64,000 nt of DNA from Streptomyces caniferus (GTDB taxonomy: Bacteria; Actinomycetota; Actinomycetes; Streptomycetales; Streptomycetaceae): NCBI RefSeq assembly GCF_009811555.1, contig NZ_BLIN01000003.1, forward strand, positions 1,116,001 to 1,180,000. The letters are read 5' to 3'. Shown here one piece after another: positions 1 through 9,648 of the stretch; positions within the stretch are counted from its first letter, which is position 1, and every line of letters starts with the position of its first letter. A program made the position numbers and the translations under genes. The notes beneath the pieces are model-generated. The model saw only the letters and a list, made by a program, of their open reading frames with translations, ran no database searches and was not told the origin of the DNA.

Positions 1-1
1 G

Positions 2-1177
2 GATCTGGCGGACGGCGCGTTCGTGCTCACCACCTACGGAACGATGCGGCTCGATGCCGGGAAGCTGGCGGAGGTGGGCTGGGGGCTGGTCGTCGCCGAC
101 GAGGCGCAGCACATCAAGAACCCCTTCTCCGCGACCGCCAAGGCCCTGCGGACCCTGCCCGCCGAGGCCCGGGTGGCGCTGACCGGCACCCCGGTGGAGA
201 ACAACCTGTCGGAGCTGTGGGCGATCCTGGACTGGACGACGCCCGGACTGCTGGGGCCGCTGAGCCGGTTCCGTACGCGGTATGCGCAGGTCATCGAGGG
301 CGGGGCGGCGGCGTCCCCGGAGGCGGGTGCGGCGGCAGAGCGACTGGCCCGGCTGGTGCGGCCGTTCCTGTTGCGCCGCCGTAAGTCCGATCCGGGGATC
401 GCGCCGGAGCTGCCGCCCAAGACGGAGACCGATCGCGCGGTGGCGCTGACCAGGGAACAGGCCGGGCTCTACGAGGCCGTGGTGCGCGAGGGGCTCGACG
501 AGATCGCCGGGACGGACGGGTTCGCCCGCCGCGGGCTGGTGGTCAAGCTGCTCACCTCGCTCAAGCAGATCTGCAACCACCCCGCGCAGTACCTCAAGGA
601 GAACGGGCCGGCGGACGGCGACCGGGCGGGGGCGGTGCGGATCGCAGGACGTTCGGGGAAGGTCGAGCTGCTGGACGAGCTGCTGGACGCCGTCCTGGCC
701 GAGGGGTCGAGCGTGCTGGTGTTCACGCAGTACGTGCAGATGGCACGGCTGCTGGAGCGTCATCTGGCGGCACGCGGGGTGCCGACGCAGTTCCTGCACG
801 GGGGCACCCCGGTGGCTCGCCGCGAGGAGATGGTGCAGCGCTTCCAGGACGGCGCGGTGCCGGTCTTCCTGCTGTCGTTGAAGGCGGCGGGCACCGGTTT
901 GAACCTCACCCGGGCGGCGCATGTCGTGCACTTCGACCGCTGGTGGAATCCGGCGGTCGAGGCGCAGGCCACCGACCGCGCGTACCGCATCGGGCAGACC
1001 CGGCCGGTGCAGGTCCACCGGATCATCACGGAGGGCACGATCGAGGACCGGATCGCCGAAATGCTCTCCCGTAAACAGCAGTTGGCCGACGCGGTGCTGG
1101 GGTCCGGTGAGGCCGCGCTGACCGAACTCACCGACGCCGAGCTGGCGGACCTGGTCGCGCTGCGAGGGAGTGAGTGA
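2..1177 (+). CDS. SNF2-family DEAD/DEAH-box helicase, 3' part
   Basis: The reading frame is open from the window edge, so only the C-terminal 391 residues are present. Visible SNF2 motifs, in order, are the Walker B-like box VVADEAQHIKNP, motif III LTGTPVENNLSELW, the RRRKSDP region after the first RecA lobe, helicase-C motif IV (LVFTQY), HGGTPVARREEMVQRFQDG, and motif VI QATDRAYRIGQTRPVQVHRI. The family couples ATP hydrolysis to translocation on duplex DNA. In actinobacteria such proteins are often encoded next to a SWIM zinc-finger protein, as here, where the stop codon lies 29 bases before the next start. The exact nucleic-acid role is unknown. Motif I lies upstream of the window. Confidence 0.93.
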   Translation, partial: DLADGAFVLTTYGTMRLDAGKLAEVGWGLVVADEAQHIKNPFSATAKALRTLPAEARVALTGTPVENNLSELWAILDWTTPGLLGPLSRFRTRYAQVIEGGAAASPEAGAAAERLARLVRPFLLRRRKSDPGIAPELPPKTETDRAVALTREQAGLYEAVVREGLDEIAGTDGFARRGLVVKLLTSLKQICNHPAQYLKENGPADGDRAGAVRIAGRSGKVELLDELLDAVLAEGSSVLVFTQYVQMARLLERHLAARGVPTQFLHGGTPVARREEMVQRFQDGAVPVFLLSLKAAGTGLNLTRAAHVVHFDRWWNPAVEAQATDRAYRIGQTRPVQVHRIITEGTIEDRIAEMLSRKQQLADAVLGSGEAALTELTDAELADLVALRGSE

Positions 1178-1206
1178 TGAGGACGATGCCCGGAGGGGGA
1201 GAACCG

Positions 1207-2517
1207 ATGGACCTGGGCCAGGAGTACGCGGACAAGGGGGGCTCGGCGGCCGGTGAGCGGACGTTCGCTGCCTTGCCGGCGGCGCGCGGAGGGGCCTTCG
1301 CGCGCAGTTGGTGGGGGCAGGCGTGGCTCAAGGCGCTGGAGGACACCGCGCTGGACGGCGCGCAGTTGAAGCTGGGCCGGCGGCATGCGCGGGCCGGTGC
1401 GGTCGGCGCGGTGACGGTACGCCCCGGCCGGATCACCGCGGTCGTCCAGGACCGCGACCATACGCGGCACCGGTCCGACGTCCTGCTGCCGCAGGTCGGC
1501 GCGGCGGACTGGGACCGGTTCCTGGACATGGTCGCGGACCGGGCCGGGCACATCGCGGCGCTGCTGGACCGTGACATGCCGCCGGTGCTCGTCGAGGACG
1601 CGGCCGCCGCCGGGATCGAACTGCTGCCGGGCATCGGCGACCTGGAGTCGGAGTGCAGCTGCGGCGCCTGGGACCACTGCGCGCATTCGACCGCGCTGTG
1701 CTACCAGTTGGCGCGGCTGCTCGACCAGGACCCGTTCGTCCTGCTGCTGTTGCGCGGCCGGGGTGAGCGGGAGCTGCTGGACGAGCTGCAGGCACGCAAC
1801 GCGGCACGGGCGGAGGAGGCGGCGGGCGCGGACGCGGCGGCGGAACAGCTGCGTCCGGGGGTACCGGCGGCCGAGGCGTATGCGGCGCGTGACATTCTGC
1901 CGCCGCTGCCCGCGGCGCCGCCGCCGGTCGCCGCGCCGGGCACCCCGCCGGTGCTCGGCGGCGGCACCCCGCCCGCGGCCGGGGTGGCGGTGGACGCGCT
2001 GGAGTTCCTGATCGGGGACGCGGCGGCGCGCGCCCAGCGGTTGCTGGCGGACGCGCTCTCCGCCTGGCATCCGGACGACCCGCCGCCGCCCGTGCTCACG
2101 CCCGCCCAGGATGCGGTGCGGCTGGCCGCGGGCGCCCCCGGGGAGGCCATATGCGCGCGGCTGGCAGCCGGTTCGGGGCGCGATGCGCGGGGGCTGGCAC
2201 TGGCCGTACGGGCCTGGGAGCTGGGCGGCACGGCCGGGCTCGCGGTCCTGGAGGAGGACTGGACGCCGGCGCCCGGGACACTGGCGCGCGCCACCGACCG
2301 GCTCGCGGCCGCCTGGGAGGACGGCGAACCCCGGCCCCGTCTGCGGGCCGCCGGCAACCGCTGGACGGTGGTCGGCGGCGGGGCCCAGCTGCGTTACGGA
2401 CAGGACGGCCGCTGGTGGCCGTATCGCTGGGAGGACGGGCAGTGGGCACCCGCGGGGCCGGCGTCGGACGATCCGGCGGGCGCGTGGGCGGGCTTGACGG
2501 CCGAGTCGGCGGAGTAG
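1207..2517 (+). CDS. SWIM zinc-finger protein
   Basis: A 436-residue protein carries a SWIM zinc-binding motif (CxCx5CxH) with C150, C152, C158 and H160. SWIM domains bind DNA or protein, and in bacteria they pair with SNF2 helicases, which fits the helicase gene immediately upstream. The ATG at 1207 is preferred because a strong GGAGGGGGA ribosome-binding site lies 7 bases before it; in-frame GTG/ATG codons at 1174 and 1177 overlap the upstream stop and lack such a site. After the SWIM domain comes an Ala/Pro-rich linker (about residues 195-265) and a C-terminal region rich in Trp and Gly. The reading frame ends inside an 18-bp tandem repeat. Its molecular function is not established. Confidence 0.9.
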   Translation: MDLGQEYADKGGSAAGERTFAALPAARGGAFARSWWGQAWLKALEDTALDGAQLKLGRRHARAGAVGAVTVRPGRITAVVQDRDHTRHRSDVLLPQVGAADWDRFLDMVADRAGHIAALLDRDMPPVLVEDAAAAGIELLPGIGDLESECSCGAWDHCAHSTALCYQLARLLDQDPFVLLLLRGRGERELLDELQARNAARAEEAAGADAAAEQLRPGVPAAEAYAARDILPPLPAAPPPVAAPGTPPVLGGGTPPAAGVAVDALEFLIGDAAARAQRLLADALSAWHPDDPPPPVLTPAQDAVRLAAGAPGEAICARLAAGSGRDARGLALAVRAWELGGTAGLAVLEEDWTPAPGTLARATDRLAAAWEDGEPRPRLRAAGNRWTVVGGGAQLRYGQDGRWWPYRWEDGQWAPAGPASDDPAGAWAGLTAESAE

Positions 2518-2556
2518 TCGGAGTCGGCGGAGTAGTCGGAGTTGTCGGTGGAGGAG
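2503..2556 (+). repeat. 18-bp tandem repeat across a stop codon
   Basis: The unit GAGTCGGCGGAGTAGTCG occurs at 2503-2520 and again, perfectly, at 2521-2538. A third, degenerate copy occupies 2539-2556. The first unit contains the TAG stop of the SWIM gene and the second duplicates that stop in frame. It looks like a local slippage expansion. The rest of the 259-base gap to the next gene shows nothing else recognisable. Confidence 0.85.
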
Positions 2557-2776
2557 TGAGGGGGCGGGTGGCGGCATCCGTGCGCGCGGACCGAGGGTTC
2601 CCCAGGCGCCGCCCGGATCGCGTTCGACGGCGGGGTGCACCGCCGGCCCACGGGCCGGGCGGCTCGCCGCGGCGTCCCCGGCCCCATCTCCCCAACCGGC
2701 TGCGGCCGTGCCGTCGCGCATGATTCGCTGAGCCGATCCCCCACCTCCAGGCACCTCGCCCGCAGCAGGAGGACCA

Positions 2777-5700
2777 GTGACCGGCACCTCGCCGCAAACG
2801 CCGCACCCCACGTCGTACGACCAGCCCGCACGGACCGTCGACGAGGCGGACGGCGCACCGCACCGCCCGGACCGCCTCCCGTACTACGAGGACCGCTCAC
2901 CGGGGAGCGGGACCCTGCCGCCGCGCGCCTGGTACGCGCGATCGGATGCCGCCCGCCTCCCGCTGCAGGGCCGCTGGCGGTTCCGGCTCGCGGCGAGCGC
3001 CACCGCCGAGGACGACGCGTTCGCCCGCCCGGACTTCGACGATGCGCAGTGGCCGGAGCTGCGGGTGCCCGGCCACTGGGTGCTCCAGGGACGCTTCGCC
3101 TCCGAGGGCTCCTACGAGGGCGGCGGCACGGCACGGCCGGGCGGGGCACCCGCCTACACCAACACCGCCTACCCCTTCCCGGTCGACCCGCCGCGGGTGC
3201 CGGACGAGAACCCGACGGGCGATCACCGGCATGTCTTCGATCTGCCCGCGGGGTGGGGCGAGGGAGGTGCGGCGCTGCACTTCGCCGGGGTGGAGTCCTG
3301 CGCCCGGGTCTGGCTCAACGGCCGGGAACTGGGCCACTTCAAGGGCAGCAGGCTGCCGCACGAGTTCGAGGTCGGGCCGCTGCTGCGGCCGCGCGGCAAT
3401 GTGCTGGCGGTCCGCGTCCACCAGTGGTCGTCGGGCAGCTATCTGGAGGACCAGGACCAGTGGTGGCTGCCCGGCATCTTCCGGGAGGTCTCGCTCCACC
3501 GCCGTCCCGAGGGGTCGGTCGCCGACCACTTCGTCCACGCCGGGTTCGATCACCTCACGGGCCGCGGCACCCTGCGCGTGGAGTGCGAACCGGCAGGCCG
3601 GGTGACGGTGCCGGCGCTCGGCCTCGATCTGCCGACCGGGGAGAGCGCGACGGTGCCGGTGCTTCCCTGGACGGCCGAGACACCACACCTCTACGACGGG
3701 GAGCTGGTCACCTCCGGCGAGCGGATCCCGCTGCGGATCGGGTTCCGTACGGTCCGCGTCGAGGACGGGCTGCTGAAGGTCAACGGACGACGGATCCTGC
3801 TGCGCGGCGTCAACCGCCACGAGTTCCATCCGCGCGACGGACGCACCGTCGGCCCCGAGACGATGCGCCGCGATCTGCTGCTGATGAAGCAGCACAACAT
3901 CAACGCCGTGCGCACCAGCCACTATCCGCCGCACCCCGCCTTCCTCGATCTCTGCGACGAGCTGGGCCTGTGGATCGTCGAGGAGTGCGATCTGGAGACG
4001 CACGGGTTCGGCGCCCAGGGCTGGCGGGACAATCCGGTCGATGACGCGCGCTGGGAGCCGGCGCTGCTCGACCGGGCCCGGCGGATGGTCGAGCGGGACA
4101 AGAACCACCCCGCCGTCGTCCTGTGGTCGCTGGGGAACGAGTGCGGTACGGGGAGCGGGCTGTCCGCCATGGCCGCCTGGATGCGCGAGCGCGACCCGTC
4201 CCGGCCGCTGCACTACGAGGGCGACCCCAGCTGCGCCGACACCGACGTCTACTCCCGGATGTACGCCGACCACGCCGAGGTGGAGCGTATCGGGCGGCGC
4301 GCCGAGGAACCGCTGCCCGATCCGGAGCTGAACGCCCGGCGGCGTGGCCTGCCGTTCCTGCTGTGCGAGTACGCGCATGCGATGGGAAACGGGCCGGGCG
4401 GGCTCGTCGAGTACCAGCGGCTGTTCGAGCGCTATGAGCGCTGCCAGGGCGGTTTCGTCTGGGAGTGGATCGACCACGGACTGCGGCAGCAGACGGCCGC
4501 CGGTGAGGTCTTCCATGCCTATGGCGGGGACTTCGGCGAGGAGCTGCACGACGGGAACTTCGTCTGCGACGGGCTGGTCCTTCCCGACCGGGTGCCCTCC
4601 CCGGGCCTGCGGGAATTCAAGAAGGTCGTCGAGCCGGTGCGGATCGCGGCCGGGGCCGACGAGGACGGCACGGCGAGCGCGGTCCGGATCACCAACCTGT
4701 ACGACTTCGCCGGCCTCGGCCACCTCGGCTTCCACTGGAGCTACGAGGTGGACGGTGCGCCGCGCGGGCACGGCCGGCTGGAGGTGCCGTCCTTGGCACC
4801 CGGGGCGTCGGCCGTGGTGCGGCTGCCGGCACCGCCGGCCGAGCCGGGCGACGGCGAGGAGGCGCTCTGGACCGTCCGGGCCGTGCTGGACCAGGACACC
4901 GCCTGGGCACCGGCCGGGCACGAGGTCGCCTGGGGCCAGCTGCCGGCGGCCCCGCGCCCCGCCCGCACTCCCCCGGCGGCCACCGCCGCACCGCGCCGCG
5001 GCGAGGGCAATGTGATCGTCCTCGGCCCCGGGACCTTCGACGCCGGGACGGGGGCGCTGGCCTATCTGGGCGGCGTCCGGATCGGCGGCCCCCGGCTGGA
5101 CGTCTGGCGGGCGCCGACCGACAACGACGAGGCCGCGCCCTGGCAGCCGGGGCCGCGGCCGGCCACCGAGTGGCGGCGGATCGGCCTGCACCGGATGCGG
5201 CACCGCGTCGATACCGTCGAAACCGGTCCGCACGCCGTGGTGGTACGGTCCCGGGTCGCCCCGGCCGGCACCCCGCTGGCGCTGCGCGCGGAGTACCGCT
5301 GGACGGCCCAACAGGATGCGCTGCGGCTGGAGTTGAGCGTCGACCCCGAGGGCGACTGGCCGGTGCCGCTGCCACGGCTGGGGGTGCGGATGCAGGTGTG
5401 CGGCAGCCTGGGCCTGGCCCGGTGGTTCGGCGGCGGGCCGGGCGAGGGCTATCCGGACACCCGGGCGGCCGCGCGGATCGGCCGCTGGTCGATGCCGGTG
5501 GACGCCCTGCAGACGCCGTACGTGCGGCCGCAGGAGAACGGTGCGCGGCCCGGTGTGCGCTGGGCGGAGCTGACCCGTTCGGACGGCTCCGGCCTGCGGA
5601 TCGAGGGCGATCCGGACTTCTTCCTCACCGCCCGCCGGTGGTCGACCGAGGAACTGGCCGCGGCCCGCCACACCACGGATCTGCGGCCCGGCGAGAGCCT

Positions 5701-5827
5701 GTGGCTCCACCTCGACCATGCGCAGCACGGCATCGGCAGCCGGTCGTGCGGGCCGGGGGTACTGCCGCAGCACCGCTTGGAGGTGGCGCCGGCCCGGTTC
5801 TCGTTCGTGTTCTCGTCGCTGGGCTGA
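2777..5827 (+). CDS. lacZ: Beta-galactosidase, glycoside hydrolase family 2 (LacZ type)
   Basis: This 1016-residue protein matches the five-domain LacZ architecture and length. An N-terminal jelly-roll (about 50-230) is followed by an Ig-like domain and a TIM barrel with the GH2 signatures GVNRHEFHPRDGR and NINAVRTSHYPP. The acid/base glutamate is E455 in LWSLGNECG and the nucleophile is E531 in LLCEYAHAMGN. The C-terminal beta-sandwich contains the DNDEAAPW segment typical of the small-chain domain. It should hydrolyse terminal beta-D-galactosides in the cytoplasm, as no signal peptide is seen. The GTG start is set by AGGAGGA at 2767-2773. It stands alone; no lactose permease or repressor gene is adjacent. 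Confidence 0.95.
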   Translation: MTGTSPQTPHPTSYDQPARTVDEADGAPHRPDRLPYYEDRSPGSGTLPPRAWYARSDAARLPLQGRWRFRLAASATAEDDAFARPDFDDAQWPELRVPGHWVLQGRFASEGSYEGGGTARPGGAPAYTNTAYPFPVDPPRVPDENPTGDHRHVFDLPAGWGEGGAALHFAGVESCARVWLNGRELGHFKGSRLPHEFEVGPLLRPRGNVLAVRVHQWSSGSYLEDQDQWWLPGIFREVSLHRRPEGSVADHFVHAGFDHLTGRGTLRVECEPAGRVTVPALGLDLPTGESATVPVLPWTAETPHLYDGELVTSGERIPLRIGFRTVRVEDGLLKVNGRRILLRGVNRHEFHPRDGRTVGPETMRRDLLLMKQHNINAVRTSHYPPHPAFLDLCDELGLWIVEECDLETHGFGAQGWRDNPVDDARWEPALLDRARRMVERDKNHPAVVLWSLGNECGTGSGLSAMAAWMRERDPSRPLHYEGDPSCADTDVYSRMYADHAEVERIGRRAEEPLPDPELNARRRGLPFLLCEYAHAMGNGPGGLVEYQRLFERYERCQGGFVWEWIDHGLRQQTAAGEVFHAYGGDFGEELHDGNFVCDGLVLPDRVPSPGLREFKKVVEPVRIAAGADEDGTASAVRITNLYDFAGLGHLGFHWSYEVDGAPRGHGRLEVPSLAPGASAVVRLPAPPAEPGDGEEALWTVRAVLDQDTAWAPAGHEVAWGQLPAAPRPARTPPAATAAPRRGEGNVIVLGPGTFDAGTGALAYLGGVRIGGPRLDVWRAPTDNDEAAPWQPGPRPATEWRRIGLHRMRHRVDTVETGPHAVVVRSRVAPAGTPLALRAEYRWTAQQDALRLELSVDPEGDWPVPLPRLGVRMQVCGSLGLARWFGGGPGEGYPDTRAAARIGRWSMPVDALQTPYVRPQENGARPGVRWAELTRSDGSGLRIEGDPDFFLTARRWSTEELAAARHTTDLRPGESLWLHLDHAQHGIGSRSCGPGVLPQHRLEVAPARFSFVFSSLG

Positions 5828-5991
5828 ACCCCGCGCCGGCCGTGCGCCGGCCGCCGTGCCGTGGCTGCCGGCGCACCCCCTGCCGTACGTCGGCGCCCCG
5901 ATGCGGCCAGGGGTGTTGTCACCGGCCGGCGATACGATCCGGGGTGAGGCGTGAGCACCCACGCGTCCCGCAGCACGAGAGGCTTCGCACC

Positions 5992-6912
5992 ATGATCAGC
6001 ACGTCCCCGCCGCTCGCCGACGCCCTCGCCGCGGGCCCGGTCGTCCTCGACGGCGGGCTGTCCAATCAGCTGGAGGCCGCCGGGCACGACCTCGGCGACG
6101 CGCTGTGGTCGGCGCGGCTGCTGGCCGAGGAGCCGGAGGCGGTGGTGCAGGCGCATCTGGCGTACTACGAGGCCGGGGCGCAGGTCGCGATCACCTCCAG
6201 CTATCAGGCGACGTTCGAGGGGTTCGCGCAGCGCGGTATCGGCGCGGAGCGGGCCGCGGCACTGCTGGGCCGGAGCGTGGAGCTGGCCCGCGAGGCGGCC
6301 GGGCGGGCGAGGGACGGTGGGGTGTCCCGGCCGCTGTATGTGGCCGCTTCGGCGGGCCCGTACGGGGCGATGCTGGCGGACGGCTCCGAGTACCGCGGCC
6401 GGTACGGCCTGTCGGTGGAGGAGCTGGAGCGTTTCCACCGGCCGCGGCTCGAGGTGCTGGCCGCGGCGCGGCCCGATGTGCTGGCGCTGGAGACCGTGCC
6501 GGATGCCGAGGAGGCCCGTGCGCTGCTGCGGGCGGTGCGCGGGCTGGGCGTGCCGGCCTATCTGTCGTACAGCGTCGCGGGCGACCGCACCCGGGCCGGG
6601 CAGCCGCTGGCGGAGGCGTTCGCGGTCGCGGCCGACGCCGACGAGGTGATCGCGGTGGGGATCAACTGCTGCGCGCCGGACGACGCGGACCGGGCGGTGC
6701 GGCTGGCGGCGCAGGTCACCGGCAAGCCGGTCGTGGTCTACCCCAACAGCGGGGAGAGCTGGGACGCCGGGGCGCGGGCCTGGTGCGGCGAGGCGGCGTT
6801 CAGCGCGGACCGGGTCGCCGCCTGGGCCGCAAACGGCGCCCGGCTCATCGGTGGCTGCTGCCGGGTGGGGCCGGACGCCATCACCGAGCTGGCGGCCGGG
6901 CTCGGCCGCTGA
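5992..6912 (+). CDS. mmuM: Homocysteine S-methyltransferase
   Basis: This 306-residue protein is of MmuM type, transferring a methyl group from S-methylmethionine (or SAM) to homocysteine to give methionine. The fold signature VVLDGGLSNQLE is at the N terminus. The zinc ligands are the cysteine in VGINCCAPD and the vicinal pair in LIGGCCRVGP near the C terminus. The length matches stand-alone MmuM rather than cobalamin-dependent MetH. The ATG at 5992 is used because the residues upstream in the same frame are Arg/Pro-rich shadow sequence. The amino-acid ABC transporter that follows could supply a sulfur amino acid, but that is inference from position only. Confidence 0.92.
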   Translation: MISTSPPLADALAAGPVVLDGGLSNQLEAAGHDLGDALWSARLLAEEPEAVVQAHLAYYEAGAQVAITSSYQATFEGFAQRGIGAERAAALLGRSVELAREAAGRARDGGVSRPLYVAASAGPYGAMLADGSEYRGRYGLSVEELERFHRPRLEVLAAARPDVLALETVPDAEEARALLRAVRGLGVPAYLSYSVAGDRTRAGQPLAEAFAVAADADEVIAVGINCCAPDDADRAVRLAAQVTGKPVVVYPNSGESWDAGARAWCGEAAFSADRVAAWAANGARLIGGCCRVGPDAITELAAGLGR

Positions 6913-7053
6913 CGGGACGGCCCGGATGCGGGCCGAAGGCGTTACACAGACGCAACCGACGCGGCGGCGACAGAGCCCCGGGCCGGTGGCAGGATGCAGC
7001 CACATCGCAGCACGCATGGCTTGGTTGATGTTCATCCTGCCCCTGGAGGGCCC

Positions 7054-7851
7054 GTGTCCGCTCGCTCCGCGTTGCCTGTCATAGCCGTCGCCGCGGCCGT
7101 CGCCGTTCTGGCGGGGTGCAGCAGCACCAAGTCCGACGGGAAGAAGGGTTCCGGCGGTCTGGAACTGGTCTCCTCCGGGACCTTGAAGACCTGCACCCAC
7201 CTTCCCTACGCGCCGTTCCAGGTGAAGAAGGACGGCAAGGTCGTCGGGTTCGATGTGGATCTGGTGGACCTGGTCGCCAAGGATCTGGGCGTGAAGCAGG
7301 AGATCGTCAATACGCCCTTCGAAGGCATCGAGACCGGCCAGGACTTCACCATCCGCAAATGCGATCTGGCCGCCGCCGGCATGACGATCACGCCCGAGCG
7401 GGACAAGGTCATGGATTTCTCGGACCCGTATTTCAATGCCACGCAGGCGCTGCTGACGAAGAAGGGCAAGCCCTTCAAGAAGGTCGAGGACCTCAAGGGC
7501 AAGAAGCTCGGTTACCAGAAGGCCACCACCGGCGGGATCTTCGCCAAGAAGCACGGCAAGGGCGTCGAGCTGGTGGAGTTCGAGGACCTGGGGCTGCTGC
7601 TGACCGCCGTGAAGTCCGGCCAGGTCGATGCCGGTATCAATGACAACGGTGTGCTCTTCGACTATGTGAAGCAGAACCCGGACACCACGGTCACCGCGGA
7701 ATTCAATACCGGAGAGCACTACGGCGTCGGCGTGCGGACCGGGAACGACGCGCTGCGGAAGAAGATCAACGCGGCGATCAAGAAGGCGAAATCCGACGGG
7801 AGCTACGACCGGATCTACAAGAAGTGGTTCGGCACCACTCCGCAGAGCTGA
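7054..7851 (+). CDS. Amino-acid ABC transporter substrate-binding lipoprotein
   Basis: This 265-residue lipoprotein has a short signal peptide and lipobox VLAGC, with C22 as the acylated residue. The mature part is a family 3 solute-binding protein: the PYAPFQVKKDGKVVGFDVDL region, the GMTITPERDKVMDFSDPYF hinge segment and the KSGQVDAGINDNG segment are typical of polar amino-acid binders. A GTG start is chosen because GGAGGG lies just before it and translation then begins directly with the signal peptide. It is the first gene of a three-gene import operon; only 11 bases separate it from the permease. The ligand cannot be read from the sequence. Confidence 0.95.
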   Translation: MSARSALPVIAVAAAVAVLAGCSSTKSDGKKGSGGLELVSSGTLKTCTHLPYAPFQVKKDGKVVGFDVDLVDLVAKDLGVKQEIVNTPFEGIETGQDFTIRKCDLAAAGMTITPERDKVMDFSDPYFNATQALLTKKGKPFKKVEDLKGKKLGYQKATTGGIFAKKHGKGVELVEFEDLGLLLTAVKSGQVDAGINDNGVLFDYVKQNPDTTVTAEFNTGEHYGVGVRTGNDALRKKINAAIKKAKSDGSYDRIYKKWFGTTPQS

Positions 7852-7862
7852 GGCCGGCCGTC

Positions 7863-8648
7863 ATGTCCTTGTCCAAACGACAGCGCGCCCGGGCGATCCG
7901 CGGTGTGCAGTACGGCGTGCTGGTCCTCGCCGTGGTGGTCTTCGCGCTGATCGCCGACTGGCATCAGCTGCGGATGGCGTTCTTCGACGTCGAGGTCGCG
8001 AAGGCACTGTTCCCCGACATCATCACCACGGCGCTGGTCAACACCGTCCTCTACACCCTGCTCGGCTTCGGTTTCGGTCTGGCGCTCGGTCTGGTGCTGG
8101 CGCTGATGCGGCTCTCGTCGGTGCCGCCCTACCGCTGGATCGCGGTCACCTATATCGAGTTCTTCCGTGGGATCCCCTGTCTGCTGGTGTTCATCGCGCT
8201 GGGCTTCGGTGTGCCGCTGGCCTTCGAGGTCGCGCTCGATATGAACATCACGGTCATGCTGTCGCTCGGGCTGGTGGGCGCGGCGTACATGGCGGAGACC
8301 ATCCGGGCCGGTATCCAGGCGGTTCCCAAGGGGCAGACGGAGGCGGCGCGTTCGCTGGGGATGTCGCACGGGCGGGCGATGATCTCGATCGTCATTCCGC
8401 AGGCGTTCCGTATCGTGCTGCCGCCGCTGACCAATGAACTGATCCTGCTCACCAAGGATTCCTCGCTGGTGTATCTGCTGGGGCTCTCCCTCACCCAGTT
8501 CGAGCTGGCCAACTTCGGCCGGGACGCCCTCAATGAGCACAAGAGCCTGACCCCGATCCTGATCGCCGGGCTGCTCTATCTCGTGATCACCCTCCCCCTC
8601 GGCCAACTGGTCCGTCGGCTGGAGGCCCGTACGGCGAAGGCCAGGTGA
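7863..8648 (+). CDS. Amino-acid ABC transporter permease
   Basis: A 261-residue HisM/GlnP-type inner-membrane permease with about five transmembrane helices, starting with one at residues 16-34. It has the characteristic EFFRGIP segment, and the EAA loop that docks the ATPase reads [14 protein letters not shown]. The ATG at 7863 follows the binding-protein gene directly, and the 3' end overlaps the ATPase start by 4 bases (GTGA). Only one permease gene is present, so the channel is probably a homodimer. Confidence 0.95.
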   Translation: MSLSKRQRARAIRGVQYGVLVLAVVVFALIADWHQLRMAFFDVEVAKALFPDIITTALVNTVLYTLLGFGFGLALGLVLALMRLSSVPPYRWIAVTYIEFFRGIPCLLVFIALGFGVPLAFEVALDMNITVMLSLGLVGAAYMAETIRAGIQAVPKGQTEAARSLGMSHGRAMISIVIPQAFRIVLPPLTNELILLTKDSSLVYLLGLSLTQFELANFGRDALNEHKSLTPILIAGLLYLVITLPLGQLVRRLEARTAKAR

Positions 8649-9484
8649 GCGGCGTGACGACCGACCAGGCGGCACCGGCGACGACGGATGCGAAGGCCAT
8701 CGACGTACAGGGCCTGCGCAAGGCGTTCGGTGAGCTGGAGGTGCTGCGCGGGATCGACTTCTCGGTGGCACGCGGCGAGGTGGTGTGTGTCATCGGGCCC
8801 TCGGGGTCCGGGAAGTCGACCTTGTTGCGCTGTGTGAATCTGCTGGAGGAGCCGAGCGCGGGCCGGGTCACGGTGGCCGGCACCGAGGTGACCGACCCGG
8901 ACGTGGACATCGACCGGGTCCGCCGGCGGATCGGGATGGTCTTCCAGGCCTTCAACCTCTTTCCGCATCTGACCGCGCTGGAGAACCTGACGATCGCCCA
9001 GCGGCGGGTGCTGCGCCGCGACCGGGACGAGGCGGAGCGGGTCGCCCGCGCCAACCTCGAACGGGTCGGGCTGAGCGACAAGGCGTCGGCCTACCCGGCG
9101 CAGTTGTCGGGCGGGCAGCAGCAGCGGGTGGCGATCGCCCGTGCGCTGTCCATGGACCCGGAGCTGATGCTCTTCGACGAACCGACCTCGGCGCTGGACC
9201 CGGAGCTGGTCGGCGATGTGCTGGCGGTGATGCGGGCGCTGGCGCAGGAGGGCATGACGATGCTCGTCGTCACCCACGAGATGAGCTTTGCGCGGGAGGT
9301 CGCCGACCGGGTGGTGTTCATGGACGGCGGGGTGATCGTCGAGGAGGGCACCCCGGAGCAGGTGGTGGGCGCCCCGCAGCACGAGCGGACCAGGACGTTC
9401 CTGGCGCGGGTGCTGGATCCGGCGGCCGCCGAGGTCGGCGAGGTCGCGGACACCGGGGCGGCGGGCAAGCGCGTCGACCGCTGA
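8645..9484 (+). CDS. Amino-acid ABC transporter ATP-binding protein
   Basis: This 279-residue ATPase is of the GlnQ/HisP class. Walker A is GPSGSGKST, the Q-loop lies in [12 protein letters not shown], the signature is [15 protein letters not shown], Walker B is [14 protein letters not shown] and the switch histidine is in VTHEMSFA. It energises the permease upstream. The GTG start at 8645 overlaps the permease stop; a second in-frame GTG at 8654 is possible. An Ala/Gly-rich tail of about 25 residues extends beyond the usual family end. Confidence 0.96.
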   Translation: MSGVTTDQAAPATTDAKAIDVQGLRKAFGELEVLRGIDFSVARGEVVCVIGPSGSGKSTLLRCVNLLEEPSAGRVTVAGTEVTDPDVDIDRVRRRIGMVFQAFNLFPHLTALENLTIAQRRVLRRDRDEAERVARANLERVGLSDKASAYPAQLSGGQQQRVAIARALSMDPELMLFDEPTSALDPELVGDVLAVMRALAQEGMTMLVVTHEMSFAREVADRVVFMDGGVIVEEGTPEQVVGAPQHERTRTFLARVLDPAAAEVGEVADTGAAGKRVDR

Positions 9485-9492
9485 GCGGCCGC

Positions 9493-9513
9493 CCGCCCCC
9501 GCTGCCGGGGCGG
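9493..9513 (+). terminator. Hairpin terminator between convergent genes
   Basis: A 7-bp GC stem (CCGCCCC at 9493-9499 with GGGGCGG at 9507-9513) and a 7-base loop lie just after the ABC ATPase stop. A wider inverted repeat, GGCCGCCCG/CGGGCGGCC, flanks it. There is no T-tract, as is common in Streptomyces terminators. Confidence 0.5.
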
Positions 9514-9648
9514 CGCCGGACGGCTTCGGGAGGACGGGCGGCCCTGATGCGTTCGGCGCTCAGGGCCGCCTCGCGGCCGGCGGGGTACCGACGACTCACG
9601 CGGCGGCTCCGGCGGCGGCCCGGCCTCCTCGAACGATGACCGTCCCGC

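Noticed and set aside
2503..2556. CRISPR-like repeat
   Set aside because: The units are directly adjacent without spacers and there are only two perfect copies.
2897..5962. A 1021-codon open frame antisense to lacZ
   Set aside because: LacZ motifs on the plus strand are complete with catalytic residues in order; the antisense frame has none.
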